Shown here in pieces: positions 10,701 to 23,446 of a DNA stretch of 64,000 bases. The stretch comes from Trichomonas vaginalis G3. Taxonomy: Eukaryota; Parabasalia; Trichomonadida; Trichomonadidae. The DNA lies in the NCBI RefSeq assembly GCF_026262505.1, contig NC_067204.1:23715300-23779299 (forward strand), read 5' to 3'. A program made the position numbers and the translations under genes. A model generated the notes under the pieces. That model did no database searches and had not been told where the DNA came from. It saw only the letters and a program-made list of their open reading frames with translations. How positions within the stretch are numbered: the stretch's first letter is position 1; each line of letters begins with the position of its first letter.

Positions 10701-13700
10701 AAACCGCATCTGACACCTAACAAAGTTGTCAACAAAAACGTATCGATTTCGGATGGTTGGAGCTTCTTTTGAAGGCGGACAGCAGCATCAGAGTTATGTG
10801 TCAAGAAGATCTGTGACAAATCATTGACAATCTCTGTGTTGTCGTTAGTTCCACTTGCGAGTTTGTCGTAAATTGCCAAAACCATCTTGTAATCAGTTGC
10901 CGAATCGAAACCGAATTTGATGTCAGTGAGTTCGATGAATGTCAATGCGGCCAATCTGACTTCTTGGTCTGTCAAAGCCTCTTTCATGCATTGATGGCAC
11001 AAATCTTTGAACTTCTGCTCATCAACGCCGTCTTCAACAGCTTGTTGGAACGCGGAAACAGGCAACATCGATTTCACGTAATGGACGTAAGGAGGTTCTG
11101 CGGGGGCAGCAATTAATTCTGGGTGGTCGAAGTGAGGATAATTCGGTTGTCCTGGGTAATTTCCGTAGAAATTAGTGAATACTTTGGAGAAATCGAAATC
11201 GAAATGACTTTGTATCAAATCATGGAGTTCTAAGTCGTATTTTGAAGTGTAAATTGGAGATCTCCATTTCGATTCCGGTTTCACTTTTTCAGGACCTTTC
11301 GGATGAGGAATTTCTCCTTTGACTAAACTACTCAAAAGAGGATATTCCTGTTTAAGTCTTTCGCTCAAAGCTATTGTTTCTGGAGATCCTGGTTTGAACT
11401 TCTCAGGGTCTTTGTTCCAAACGAAAGAAGCCAAAGGAGCAAGAGATTCCGATGGAAGAGATTTCCATAATTCAATCGGATCTGTTGAATTTGATTTAGC
11501 AATAAATTGCATGCAACTTAAAGTTGCAGCCGCTGGATCTCTCTTTACCCACAAATCCCAGATGAATCTGATCAATGGTTCTTGGAGATCGCTCAAATCA
11601 ACTTCTTTGGCTTTAGGATGTGAAATTACGAACATTTCGAATGGCATGAAAAGAGATTTCTTGGCGCAGTATGAAGCGAATTTCTTGAAGAAGTCTGTGA
11701 AGTCAAGTTTTGTTGTTGACCACCATTGTTGGTCGAACAAAAACTTGTTCTTGCAAATTCTGACAAGTAACAATTCGAAATCATCCAATTCGAACTGTGC
11801 GAAGAAACCATTCTTGCAAAGGACATCCAACAATGTTTCCAATTCATAAACATTCATTTGTGAATGATATGTGTTAATGAATTTCAAACAAACAAGTTTT
11901 GGTGTTGGATTTACGTTCTTTGCCTTTTCAATTTCGGATTTAAACATCTCATGCATATCAAGAACGCGATGCTCGCAATGCAAAACCCACAATCTTTCGA
12001 CACTTGTTCCTTCTATTGTTAGCATCTTGATTGTCTTTGGTGATTGTGCTTCAATGAGAGCAATGTTTCCCACGAAATACCTCGGTGATTCAACTATCGG
12101 TTCAGGTGGAATTTTGAATAGTTCTGAAAAAGTGAGATTTGCATTTTCATTGTAATCGGCTGTCAAATCAACAATTGGTTTCCAAGGAGGTAATTTCGCG
12201 TCATCTGAAACGTTCTTGAATGGCTGAGTAACAGAGAGTTTCTGTGCAACGGAGAACGAAGTGTTGGGGTACTTCGTCGTTATCTTTAAAAGTATTTGAT
12301 GGTTTTGTTCATCTTGTTCGGACAACAACGATTGTTTATGTAAATAATCGTATAATAACTGGCGTGTTTTGTTTCTCGTTGTTTGTCTCCACATCTCTCT
12401 GAAGTGTTCGCCTGGAACTTCACCGAGTTCTTCAATTAACTTGGCTGCTTCGTTTAATTGGTTCGAACAAACGTGAACCCAAACTTGCTGAAGAATAATT
12501 GTCCGAAATAAGTGGAATGAGTTCGTAAAATCAGGGAAACTGAGTTTAAGAACAGGAAGTGATTGTGTAACATTATTCTTCTTAAGAGCTTCGATACAAA
12601 AAGTGACAAGTTCCTCTTTTCTAATGCGACGAGTATTGACTGGTTTTGGCTGCTCTTGGACTGCAGGCTTCGGCTGCTGGATAACTTGAGGGGCAATAAG
12701 GGAACGGAACTTTACAAGGACGTCGCTGAACTCTTTCTTGCCTCCTTTGATTTGATTGACGCAATAAGACGAAATTACAGGGAAAACAGCAAAAATAAAT
12801 TGGTTGTTTTTGGGCTCTTTGAGTTTGTTGAATATTGAGTCCATAAATGTCATGACTGATGCTGTTTCTTGAGTTCTAATGAAATTATCAATCATTCCTA
12901 CATTTCTTGCTTTAACTGCTGATTCAGCAAGAAACTCTGTGCCAGTTCCGACTTGTCCGACACGGCTAGATAGTATTGGAATGGCTACGGACAAAGGGAA
13001 AATGTCAAGAATTCTTTGCATGTAAATATCATCGTTTATTGTGCATATTTCGTTATTACTGTTTAAGAAAAGTGGTAAGAATGTGTTTGCGCTGCAGAGT
13101 TTGTATTCTTTTGGTAATGAAAAAACGTCATTCTCCGAAAGTATCGAAACAAACTCTGAATTCTGGTTTGAAATGGAGTACTTGCGAACGAGCTTGCAGT
13201 CAATGTCGTAAAGATTTGCTTGATTGAGAATTGTGACTATAAATTGTTTTGGCCCGATTGCTATGATATTTGAACCAGATACGACGGATGAAGCGATATG
13301 TGTTAAGTTGTTATCCCATGTATGAAGTTCAGTTGATGACAAACCGGCATAAAAGTTGCCATCAAAAGCAAAAATTGAACAATTTTGAACATCAATAATT
13401 GAGCGCTGGTAAATTCCGTCAGGATAAATATTGTACATATTGAATTTATTATTCTGATCAATAAATATGATTTTATTTAAGCCGGAACTGATTAATTCTG
13501 CGGTTGACGACTTTAATGGAAGCGAAATGATTTCAGTGATATGCTCGTTGAGTTGTCTTGGAGAGAATGAATAAACGGTTGCAGACGAATCAAAAGGAGA
13601 AGCGTCGGTTTTAATATTTTCAAAGGCATAAATAACTAATGAGTTTCCTTTTGTAACAGCAAGTAACTCTTGCTTGGAGATTGTGGTTTCTATCCAGGCA

Positions 13701-13875
13701 AAACTGTTAACTCCTGTCTCTGAAAGGATAATTGAATTTACTGCCGAAGAATGAAGCTTCAATTCTCCTTATCAAAAAGCAATAGTGAAAATTTGCCTGC
13801 AATAGATACTTTTGTCCCAGAAAGATCCGTACCAAGCTCTTTTGGAAGCTCAAAAAGAGTGGTAATGGAGTTCAT
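7745..13875 (-). CDS. Spatacsin-like giant protein, with a shifted N-terminus
   Basis: The long frame gives about 2005 residues. Its last ~330 residues match the spatacsin C-terminal region. The segment DTLTGNNELKLIIDIVSVF corresponds to the LLTGIGRYNEMTYIFDLL region of animal spatacsin. Further matches are HLDKQQVLQLMCT, FDMDTEANWAEALYAQ and IPNLVERYRIAKSLDFQDQI. Spatacsin works with spastizin and AP-5 in lysosome/endosome recycling. The N-terminal ~250 residues look like beta-propeller strands, and the middle is an alpha-solenoid. The long frame has no ATG near its start: it opens at a TTG (13762) right after a stop. A second frame runs from an ATG at 13875 to 13759 (38 residues, MNSITTLFELPKEL...) and overlaps that point. 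This suggests the real start is 13875 and that a one-base shift or read error lies near 13760-13770. Confidence 0.72.
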
Positions 13876-15092
13876 ATATATTTTTTAGGAACGATATTTT
13901 TTTTTTCATATCAATGAAATTGGATAATTGGAGAAAAATAGCAGAATAAACAATTTTATACTTTGTGAAAAGCCACTAATACAGTAAATTTTAAATTAAT
14001 TTCTTATTACTTTCTATCATATTTCAATCAGATTTCCAATTCACCTAATTACAACAATATGTAAATAGATGAGTGAAAACGTACTTTATTGGCATAAATG
14101 TCGTAACTATCGTGTAGATTTGAGCTATGAATACTCCAATCAAAATGTTTAAAATTGATGTCAGAAATATCAAAAGATTATATGCGGTACTGTGCACTCA
14201 TTGAAGAGATTATTGTAATTTATAAGTAACTTAGATATAAAAGACGACTTTTTTTCTTATTGTTGTAATTTCCTCAAATTTTAGTAACTTTTTCTATATT
14301 CAAGTTATTTAGCACATGCTTTAATATGAATAGTTTACTTTTTTGACACGCTATAGAAATTGTTAAGGGTGCACTTACGCCCCTATGACATGGCCTTCAA
14401 TTCAGAAGTTTAAGGTAAATTTTCAATGATGCTTCACGCCAGTTGTCAAAAATTTGAATTAAAGTCAAATGGGCGTAAGTGCAGCCTTAAAATCTGGGCA
14501 AAAAAATTAAATAGAGCTCTAAATGAGAAGCCTAGCTTAAAAGAAAGCTCTCCTATTTTTGCAGCACAAGGAGGAGTATCATATGTAACGTTATTACGTG
14601 ATCAAAATCAGAATTCAGACACTTGATTCATTTATACGGAAGCATCCGCTTAATTTTGTAAGTTTGATAATTTGATCTATGCATCATCATAAGAATTGAA
14701 GTATAATATAACTCAATAATGATTTCATGAACAAAGAGTTGTTTTGCTAAAATAAAGTTTTTCAAAATCTTAATTTAGTATTCAACTGTGTAAGTTATTG
14801 TTGTGTATTCTGTTCTCCTATCTTTATTGAAAAATAGTTACAATGATCATTTCTACCATTTTCCAAAAACCTAGCTTTGTATTTAATGACTTGATTCAAT
14901 TTTAATGATAGTAATTGAGAAACATGTACAGAATAGTGAGATCGTCGGAACTTTGTCAATATCTACTCTGACTATGACTGTGCTCATAGCACTTATTGTT
15001 ATCCAAAAATGTTGCCGCCATGCAGAGATAAAGTGATTATTTAAAAAATTTACAACTATTCAAACTTCTCCCTTATAAAAATTTTACATAGA
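13876..15092. other. Intergenic region between spatacsin-like and ankyrin genes
   Basis: These divergent upstream regions are AT-rich and without a convincing gene. They hold one MITE (14363-14490). Short frames here overlap the MITE and look spurious. Confidence 0.55.
14363..14490 (+). mobile_element. MITE, copy 1 (complete, ~125 bp)
   Basis: The element starts TTAAGGGTGCACTTACGCCC and ends GGGCGTAAGTGCAGCCTTAA, which are near-perfect terminal inverted repeats of about 19 bases. The ends suggest a TTAA or TA target duplication. The reverse complement aligns along its length with 43648-43765, and the first ~40 bases also resemble 48751-48788. It has no coding capacity, so it is a non-autonomous DNA element. 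Confidence 0.8.
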
Positions 15093-15941
15093 ATGACAAG
15101 TTCAGAGCAGCCAAAAAAAGAAAATTGGTTCAATTACAGTGACCTTAAGCCAATCAAAGTATTCGAATACCCAGATCAAGCAGCAAAAATTATATTTGGC
15201 GTCAATTCCAAAAATATAGAACAAATAACTTCGCAAATTATGGAATTAATAACAACCCACAAAATATCTATCAAAATGGCGCTTTATCTGATTGATATTT
15301 CTTCACAAATTCTTGTTAAAAAAACTAAATTATTTGCAGAACTTTATCAAAAGATATCAAACGCATTTTCATACATATATGAACCGAAAAGTAAGAGACT
15401 AGCGACTCTTCTACATTATCAAGGTTTCAAATTTGAAAACTTCAAACCTGAAATGAAAATAGGAGAAATTCTGGATTTATATTCAACAGAATCTCCTTTA
15501 TACTATATTGCATGGGATAAAGTTGATGATCTTAAGAGTAAATTCCCAAATCTTGATATTAACCAGGAGATTAATGAAATCACACCACTTGACTGTGCAA
15601 TTAAATATGGCTCAGAATTGTGTTTCAATTACTTGAAAAATTTAGGAGCTCAATACACTAAAGACTCCGAAGAATATGCTGTTCAAGGTGGAAATAAAAA
15701 CATTTTTATGGAAATGATAGAAAAAGGTAAATCATTTAATAACATGATTAATATAGCATTGAAATATCGACACTATGAAATTGCTGACTACCTTAAATCA
15801 AATTTAGGTCAAACATTTGATTCAATAGCAGAAAGCATGCATTTCGGAAATTATGATGTTGCATCTTATTTACTTTCTAATGGAGGAAATATCAACAAAA
15901 TTTATCATCTCTTTCTTTTCATATTTATCATTGTTTTATGA
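15093..15941 (+). CDS. DUF3447/ankyrin-repeat protein, truncated by minisatellite
   Basis: The 282-residue frame has an N-terminal helical region like that of the large Trichomonas DUF3447-ankyrin family. Ankyrin-type repeats follow from about residue 150: EITPLDCAIKYGSELCFNYL, then EEYAVQGGNKNIFMEMIEKG, then SIAESMHFGNYDVASYLLSN. These proteins are usually longer, with many ankyrin repeats for protein binding. Here the reading stops in the middle of a repeat at NGGNINK. The next bases are the 37-bp T-rich minisatellite, which adds a hydrophobic tail (IYHLFLFIFIIVL) and then a stop. The gene is therefore probably truncated, and the ankyrin copies further downstream in the array look like its lost continuation. 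The start follows a short AT-rich leader. Confidence 0.72.
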   Translation: MTSSEQPKKENWFNYSDLKPIKVFEYPDQAAKIIFGVNSKNIEQITSQIMELITTHKISIKMALYLIDISSQILVKKTKLFAELYQKISNAFSYIYEPKSKRLATLLHYQGFKFENFKPEMKIGEILDLYSTESPLYYIAWDKVDDLKSKFPNLDINQEINEITPLDCAIKYGSELCFNYLKNLGAQYTKDSEEYAVQGGNKNIFMEMIEKGKSFNNMINIALKYRHYEIADYLKSNLGQTFDSIAESMHFGNYDVASYLLSNGGNINKIYHLFLFIFIIVL

Positions 15942-18900
15942 TATTCTCTTTCTTTTTGTATTTATCAATGTTTTATGACATTCTCTTTCTTTTCATATTT
16001 ATCATTGTTGTATAGAATTCTCTTTCTTTTCATATTTATCAATGTTTAATAGCATTCTCTTTCTTTTCATATTTATCATTGTTTTATATAATTATCTTTC
16101 TTTTCATATTTATCATTGTTTTATAAAATTATCTTTCTTTTCATATTTATCATTGTTTTATAAAATTATCTTTCTTTTCATATTTATCATTGTTTTATAA
16201 CATTCTTTTTCTATTTATATTTATCATTTCTTTATAAAATTCTCTGTCTTTTCATATTTATCATTGTTTTGTTACATTATCTTTCTTTTCATATTTGTCA
16301 TTTTTTTATAACATTCTATTTCTTTTAATTTTTATCATTGCTTTATGAAATTATCTTTCTTTTCATATTTATCATTGCTTTATTACATTATCTTTCTTTT
16401 CATATTTATCATTGTTTTATGATATTCTCTTTCTTTTCATATTTATCATTGCTTTATAAAATTCTCTGTCCTTTCATATTTATCATTGTTTTGTTACATT
16501 CTCTTTCCTTTCATATTTATCGTTGCTTTATGATATTCTCTCTATATTAATGAATGCCCTCTTATTATTGCAATCATAATGAATTCAATAGAAATTGTCC
16601 AATTCCTAGTGGCGAATGGTGCTGATGTTAACATGAAACTTATTCTCTTTCTTTCCATATTCATCATTGATTTATAACATTCTCTTTCTTTTCATATTTA
16701 TCATTGTTTTATCACATTCTCTTTCTTTTCATATTTATCATTTTTTGTTACATTCTCATTCTTTTCATATTTTTCATTTTTATATGAATTTTTTTTCTTT
16801 TCATATTTATCGCTGTTTTATAAAATTATCTTTCTTTTCATATTCATCATTATTTTATGGCATTCTCTTTCTTTTGGTATTTATCTTTGTTTTATAAAAT
16901 TCGCATTCTTTTCATATTAATCATTGTTTTATTGGATTTTCTTTCTTTTCATATTTATCATTGTTTTATGGAATTCTGTTTCTTTTCACATTTATCATTT
17001 TTTTATGATATTCTTTCTATATTAATGAATGCTCTCTTAGTATTGCAATCAAAATGAATTCAAAAGAGATTGTCCAATTCCTAGTCGAGCATGGTGCTGA
17101 TGTTAACATGAAACTTATTCTCTTTCTTTTTATATTTATCATTGCTTTATCACATTCTACTTCTTTTCATATTTATTATTGTTTTATAAAATTATCTTTC
17201 TTTTCATATTTATCAATGTTTTATTGGATTCTCTTTGTTTTCATACTAATCATTGTTTTATTGGATTCTCTTTCTTTTCATATTTTTCATTGTTTTATTA
17301 CATTCTCTTTCTTTTAATATTTATCATTGTTTGATAGAATTCTTTTTCTTTTAATATTTATCATTGCTTTATAACATTCTCTTTCTTTTCATATTTATCA
17401 TTATCTTATGGAATTTTCTTTCTTTCCATATTTATAATTGTTTTATTGGATTGTCTTTCTTTTCATATTTATCATTGTTTTATGACAATTTATTTCTTTT
17501 CATATTTATCATATTTTTATAAAATTCTAATTCCTTTCATATATATCATTTTTTATATGATTCTTTTTATTTCCATATTTATCATTGATTTATGAAATTC
17601 TCTTTCTTTTTGTATTTATCATTGCTTTATGAAATTCTCTTTCTTTTCATATTTATCATTATTTTATCACATTCTCTTTCTTTTCATATTTGTCATTTTT
17701 TATAACATTCTATTTCTTTTAATTTTTATCATTGTTTTATGAAATTATCTTTCTTTTCATATTTATCATTGCTTTATTACATTATCTTTCTTTTCATATT
17801 TATCATTGTTTTATGATATTCTCTCGATATTAATGAATGCCCTCTTAGTATTGCAATCAGAATGAATTCAAAAGAGATTGTCCAATTCCTAGTCGCGCAT
17901 GGTGCAGATGTTAACATGAAACTTATTCTCTTTCTTTCCATATTCATCATTGTTTTATAACATTATCTTTCTTTTCATATTTATCGTTGTTTTATGATAT
18001 TCTCTCTATATTAATGAATGCCCTCTTATTATTGCAATCAAAATGAATTCAAAAGAGATTGTCCAATTCCTAGTTGAGCATGGTGCTGATGTTAACATGA
18101 AACTTATTCTCTTTCAATTCTTATTTATCATTGTTTTATCACATTCTCTTTCTTTTCATATTTACCATTTCTTTATTATATTCTCTGTCTTTTCATATTT
18201 ATCATTTTTTTGTTACATTCCCTTACTTTTCATATTTATCATTGTTTCATGAAATTCTCTTTCTTTTCATATTTATCATTCTTTTATAGAATTTCCTGTC
18301 TTTTAATACTTATCATTGTTTTATCACTTTCTCTTTCTTTTCATATTTGTCATTGTTTTATCATTTTCTCTTTCTTTTCATATTTATTGTTGTTTTAGTT
18401 GATTCTCTCTCTTTTGATATTTATCATTATTTTAGTTGATTCTCATTCTTTTCATATTTATCATTGTTCTATAAAATTCTCTTTTTTCATATTTATCATT
18501 TTTATATGAAATTCTCTTCATTTCCATATTTATAATTGTTTCATTACATTATCTTTCTTTCCATATTTGTAATTGTTTTATTGGATTCTCTTTCTTTTAA
18601 GATTTATAATTGCTTTATGGTATTCTCTTTCTTTTCATATTTATCATTGTTTGATAGAATTCTTTTTCTTTTAATATTTATCATTGCTTTATACCATTCT
18701 CTTTCTTTTCATATTTATCATTGTTTTATGAAATTCTTTTTCTTGTCATATTTCTCATTGTTATATATATCATATTCACTTTCATTCCATTTTATTTCTT
18801 GATTTATTGGATTCTCTATCTTTTTGTATTTATTATTGTTTTATGACATTCTCTTTCTTTTTGTATTTATCATTGTTTTGTTACATTCTCATTCTTTTCA

Positions 18901-20712
18901 TATTTATCATTGTTCTATAAAATTCTCTTTCTTTTCATATTTATCATTGCTTTATGATATTCTCTCGATATTAATGAATGCCCTCTTAGTATTGCAATCA
19001 GAATGAATTCAAAAGAGATTGTCCAATTCCTAGTCGCGCATGGTGCAGATGTTAACATGAAACTTATTCTCTTTCTTTTCATATTTATCATTGTTTGATA
19101 GAATTCTCTTTCTTTTCATATTTATCATTATTTGATAGAATTCTCTTTCTCTTCATATTTGTCATTGTTTTATGGAATTCTCTTTCTTTTCATATTTATC
19201 ATTGTTTGATAGAATTCTCTTTCTTTTCATATTTATCATTTTTATATGAAATTCTCTTTCTTTTCATATTTATCATTCTTTTATAGAATTTCCTGTCTTT
19301 TAATACTTATCATTGTTTTATCACTTTCTCTTTCTTTTCATATTTGTCATTGTTTTATCATTTTCTCTTTCTTTTCATATTTATTGTTGTTTTAGTTGAT
19401 TCTCTCTCTTTTGATATTTATCATTATTTTAGTTGATTCTCATTCTTTTCATATTTATCATTGTTCTATAAAATTCTCTTTCTTTTCATATTTATCATTG
19501 CTTTATTACATTATCTTTCTTTTCATATTTATCATTGTTTTATGATATTCTCTTTCTTTTCATATTTATCATTGTTTTATGATATTCTCTTTCTTTTCAT
19601 ATTTATCATTGCTTTATTACATTATCTTTCTTTTCATATTTATCATTGTTTTATGATATTCTCTCGATATTAATGAATGCCCTCTTAGTATTGCAATCAG
19701 AATGAATTCAAAAGAGATTGTCCAATTCCTAGTCGCGCATGGTGCAGATGTTAACATGAAACTTATTCTCTTTCAATTCTTATTTATCATTGTTTTATCA
19801 CATTCTCTTTCTTTTCATATTTACCATTTCTTTATTATATTCTCTGTCTTTTCATATTTATCATTTTTTTGTTACATTCCCTTACTTTTCATATTTATCA
19901 TTGTTTCATGAAATTCTCTTTCTTTTCATATTTATCATTCTTTTATAGAATTTCCTGTCTTTTAATACTTATCATTGTTTTATCACTTTCTCTTTCTTTT
20001 CATATTTGTCATTGTTTTATCATTTTCTCTTTCTTTTCATATTTATTGTTGTTTTAGTTGATTCTCTCTCTTTTGATATTTATCATTATTTTAGTTGATT
20101 CTCATTCTTTTCATATTTATCATTGTTCTATAAAATTCTCTTTCTTTTCATATTTATCATTGTTTTATGATATTCTCTCGATATTAATGAATGCCCTCTT
20201 AGTATTGCAATCAGAATGAATTCAAAAGAGATTGTCCAATTCCTAGTCGCGCATGGTGCAGATGTTAACATGAAACTTATTCTCTTTCTTTTCATATTCA
20301 TCATTATTTGATAGAATTCTCTTTCTCTTCATATTTGTCATTGTTTTATGGAATTCTCTTTCTTTTCATATTTATCATTTTTTTGTTACATTCCCTTACT
20401 TTTCATATTTATCGTTGCTTTATGATATTCTCTCGATATTAATGAATGCCCTCTTAGTATTGCAATCAGAATGAATTCAAAAGAGATTGTCCAATTCCTA
20501 GTCGCGCATGGTGCTGATGTTAACATGAAACTTATTCTCTTTCTTTTCATATTTATCATTATTTGATAGAATTCTCTTTCTCTTCATATTTGTCATTGTT
20601 TTATGGAATTCTCTTTCTTTTCATATTTATCATTTTTTTGTTACATTCCCTTACTTTTCATATTTATCATTGTTTTATAACATTCTCTTTCTTTTCATAT
20701 TTATCATTGTTT
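15901..20712 (+). repeat. 37-bp T-rich minisatellite array, segment 1
   Basis: A unit close to TCTTTCTTTTCATATTTATC + ATTGTTTTATGATATTC repeats with a period of 37 bases (for example C-A-T starts at 19524 and 19561). Variation is concentrated in the bases between ATTG and TTCTC. Because 37 is one more than a multiple of 3, the reading frame rotates every unit and returns after three (111 bases). This creates spurious Phe/Ile/Leu-rich frames. Roughly a hundred units are present, interrupted by single ankyrin modules. The array continues at 22238-23300, 24256-24497 and 42797-42960 after removal of insertions. Confidence 0.95.
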
Positions 20713-20780
20713 GAGATTGGGACAAAGTTGCAATTCGGCACTTTTTGTAAAAAAATGGGGTCATACTCATAATGAATAGA

Positions 20781-21541
20781 GACTTATAGCCAAGTCTTTA
20801 TATCATGCAGGGAGAATATACATAGATAAGCAATTATATTTTATAGTAGTAGTATTCAGAAATTCTTACAATTTACAATACAATTTTCAAAAATGGATAA
20901 AGACTTATAGCCAAGTCTTGATATCATGCAGGGAGAATATACATAGATAAGCAATTATATTTTATAGTAGTAGTATTCAGAAATTCTTACAATTTACAAT
21001 ACAATTTTCAAAAATGGATAAAGACTTATAGCCAAGTCTTGATATCATGCAGGGAGAATATACATAGATAAGCAATTATATTTTATAGTAGTAGTATTCA
21101 GAAATTCTTACAATTTACAATACAATTTTCAAAAATGGATAAAGACTTATAGCCAAGTCTTGATATCATGCAGGGAGAATATACATAGATAAGCAATTAT
21201 ATTTTATAGTAGTAGTATTCAGAAATTCTTACAATTTACAATACAATTTTCAAAAATGGATAAAGACTTATAGCCAAGTCTTGATATCATGCAGGGAGAA
21301 TATACATAGATAAGCAATTATATTTTATAGTAGTAGTATTCAGAAATTCTTACAATTTACAATACAATTTTCAAAAATGGATAAAGACTTATAGCCAAGT
21401 CTTGATATCATGCAGGGAGAATATACATAGATAAGCAATTATATTTTATAGTAGTAGTATTCAGAAATTCTTACAATTTACAATACAATTTTCAAAAATG
21501 GATAAAGACTTATAGCCAAGTCTTGATATCATGCAGGGAGA
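20781..21541 (+). repeat. 121-bp tandem repeat, ~6.3 copies
   Basis: Units start with GACTTATAGCCAAGTCTT at 20781, 20902, 21023, 21144, 21265, 21386 and 21507 (the last one partial). From the second unit on they appear identical. The repeat lies next to the left end of the Mutator-like element. Confidence 0.97.
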
Positions 21542-21750
21542 CTCTCTACAAATACAAAAATTGATTATCATAAGGAAATACAAATTTATCAATTTTCATG
21601 TGAAAATTACATAAATTTGTTCTCCAATAAATAGCAATAATACTTTGAATGTTATATTAAGTAATATAGCTTCAGGTAAATAAGCTTACACTTCAAAAAT
21701 ATACTGTTTATTCATTAATTTTAAAAAAAGTCCAAATTATCTAATCTTGC

Positions 21751-22044
21751 TTACTCTTCCTTTAAACTTCTTTGTGCCAAATTTAATATTGCCTTCAAAG
21801 ATGGAATAAGGACATTAGGTTCAATCCTTCGGCTTTCGACAATTTCCAAAATGTGTTGAATTAATTTCAAACATTCATCGTGTTTTGAAGCTCTTTGCTC
21901 AACAATCTGATTACCTGCCCTTGTAAGAATTCTTACTGCTCTATCTTCATTCAAAACATTAGCGACTTGAACCTTAATAATCGCATTTGGAATCACAACA
22001 GTGATGAGAGTTATGACGATATAAAAAAATATTTTATTATACGC
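21751..22044 (-). CDS. Passenger protein of Mutator-like element 1 (unknown family)
   Basis: The frame ends at 21751. It has no clear ATG: a GTG lies at 21996, and the frame stays open upstream through a hydrophobic stretch to about 22044. The segment VVIPNAIIKVQV then NEDRAVRIL, with a later IEPNVLIPSLKAIL, aligns with SVVPSFLIKLQI, SERSVKVI and LDPNIVYSTLKILL of the protein in element 2. Conservation of the same passenger in two diverged elements suggests a real protein family. It could be an armadillo/HEAT-like helical fragment captured from a host gene. Function is unknown; the missing ATG suggests decay. Confidence 0.45.
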   Translation of the reverse strand, partial: AYNKIFFYIVITLITVVIPNAIIKVQVANVLNEDRAVRILTRAGNQIVEQRASKHDECLKLIQHILEIVESRRIEPNVLIPSLKAILNLAQRSLKEE

Positions 22045-22237
22045 ATTCGAAATTAAAAATAATAAAATTTATATATATTAATTTCATTAAATCAAGGTTA
22101 AAAATCTCACCGGAAAAATAACCTCAGTGTGATAAATTTATCACCGGAAAAATTTACAATAAGGTTAATACCGAAAATATCGAAAAATAAACATTTAAGG
22201 TTAATTTAAGAGTATGCACTTTTGTCACCTACTCCTC

Positions 22238-23300
22238 ATCATTGTTTCATGAAATTCTCTTTCTTTTCATATTTATCATTCTTTTATAGAATTTCCTGTC
22301 TTTTAATACTTATCATTGTTTTATCACTTTCTCTTTCTTTTCATATTTATTGTTGTTTTAGTTGATTCTCTCTCTTTTGATATTTATCATTATTTTAGTT
22401 GATTCTCATTCTTTTCATATTTATCATTGTTCTATAAAATTCTCTTTCTTTTCATATTTATCATTTTTATATGAAATTCTCTTCATTTCCATATTTATAA
22501 TTGTTTCATTACATTATCTTTCTTTCCATATTTGTAATTGTTTTATTGGATTCTCTTTCTTTTAAGATTTATAATTGCTTTATGGTATTCTCTTTCTTTT
22601 CATATTTATCATTGTTTGATAGAATTCTTTTTCTTTTAATATTTATCATTGCTTTATACCATTCTCTTTCTTTTCATATTTATCATTGTTTTATGAAATT
22701 CTTTTTCTTGTCATATTTCTCATTGTTATATCATATTCACTTTCATTCCATTTTATTTCTTGATTTATTGGATTCTCTATCTTTTTGTATTTATTATTGT
22801 TTTATGACATTCTCTTTCTTTTTGTATTTATCATTGTTTTGTTACATTCTCATTCTTTTCATATTTATCATTGTTCTATAAAATTCTCTTTCTTTTCATA
22901 TTTATCATTGCTTTATGATATTCTCTCGATATTAATGAATGCCCTCTTAGTATTGCAATCAGAATGAATTCAAAAGAGATTGTCCAATTCCTAGTCGCGC
23001 ATGGTGCAGATGTTAACATGAAACTTATTCTGTTTCAATTCATATTTATCATTGTTTTATTGGATTCTTTTTCTTTTCATTTTTTTTATTGATTTGTTGG
23101 ATTTTCTCTCTATTTATATTTATTATTGTTTTATGACATTCTCTTTCTTTTTGTATTTATCATTGTTTTGTTACATTCTCATTCTTTTCATATTTATCAT
23201 TGTTCTATAAAATTCTCTTTCTTTTCATATTTATCATTGTTTTATGATATTCTCTCGGTATTAATGAATGCCCTCTTAGTATTGCAATCAGAATGAATTC
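22238..23300 (+). repeat. 37-bp minisatellite array, segment 2
   Basis: This continues the 37-bp array between the two Mutator-like elements and contains the ankyrin modules at 22964 and 23293. Bases from about 22400 to 23040 repeat the stretch 18430-19080 almost exactly. The few small differences include a TATA loss near 22730. Confidence 0.93.
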
Positions 23301-23446
23301 GAGAAAGGGACAGACTAGCCCATTGTCACTTTTTAATTTAGCAAATGAACGCTTATGGAGTGGAGTTTTTGGGTAAATCTGATTTGCTTATAAATGAAAT
23401 AAAATCAAAAGAAACCATATTGGCATTATATTATGCAAAAATAAAT

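Larger units (their letters stand above)
20713..22237. mobile_element. Mutator-like (non-autonomous) DNA element 1
   Basis: The element begins GAGATTGGGACAAAGTTGC and its far end reads, in reverse, GAGGAGTAGGTGACAAAAGTGC. These are imperfect terminal inverted repeats. It is flanked by an exact 10-bp duplication ATCATTGTTT at 20703-20712 and 22238-22247. The empty site is present elsewhere in the array, near 19893-19905. A 10-bp duplication and these ends fit Mutator-like elements, which are abundant in Trichomonas. No transposase is present. Inside are a 121-bp tandem repeat and a small frame on the minus strand, related to that in element 2. Confidence 0.8.

Noticed and set aside
16540-20550. 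Ankyrin modules as exons with minisatellite introns
   Set aside because: The known trichomonad intron signals (GTATGT-type start, ACTAACACACAG-type end) are not visible at the junctions, so splicing is not supported.
15901-23040. Many Phe/Ile/Leu-rich open frames of 60-126 codons that look like membrane proteins
   Set aside because: They are produced by the 37-bp T-rich minisatellite, whose frame rotates each unit; the amino-acid pattern repeats every 37 residues. They are repeat translation, not genes.
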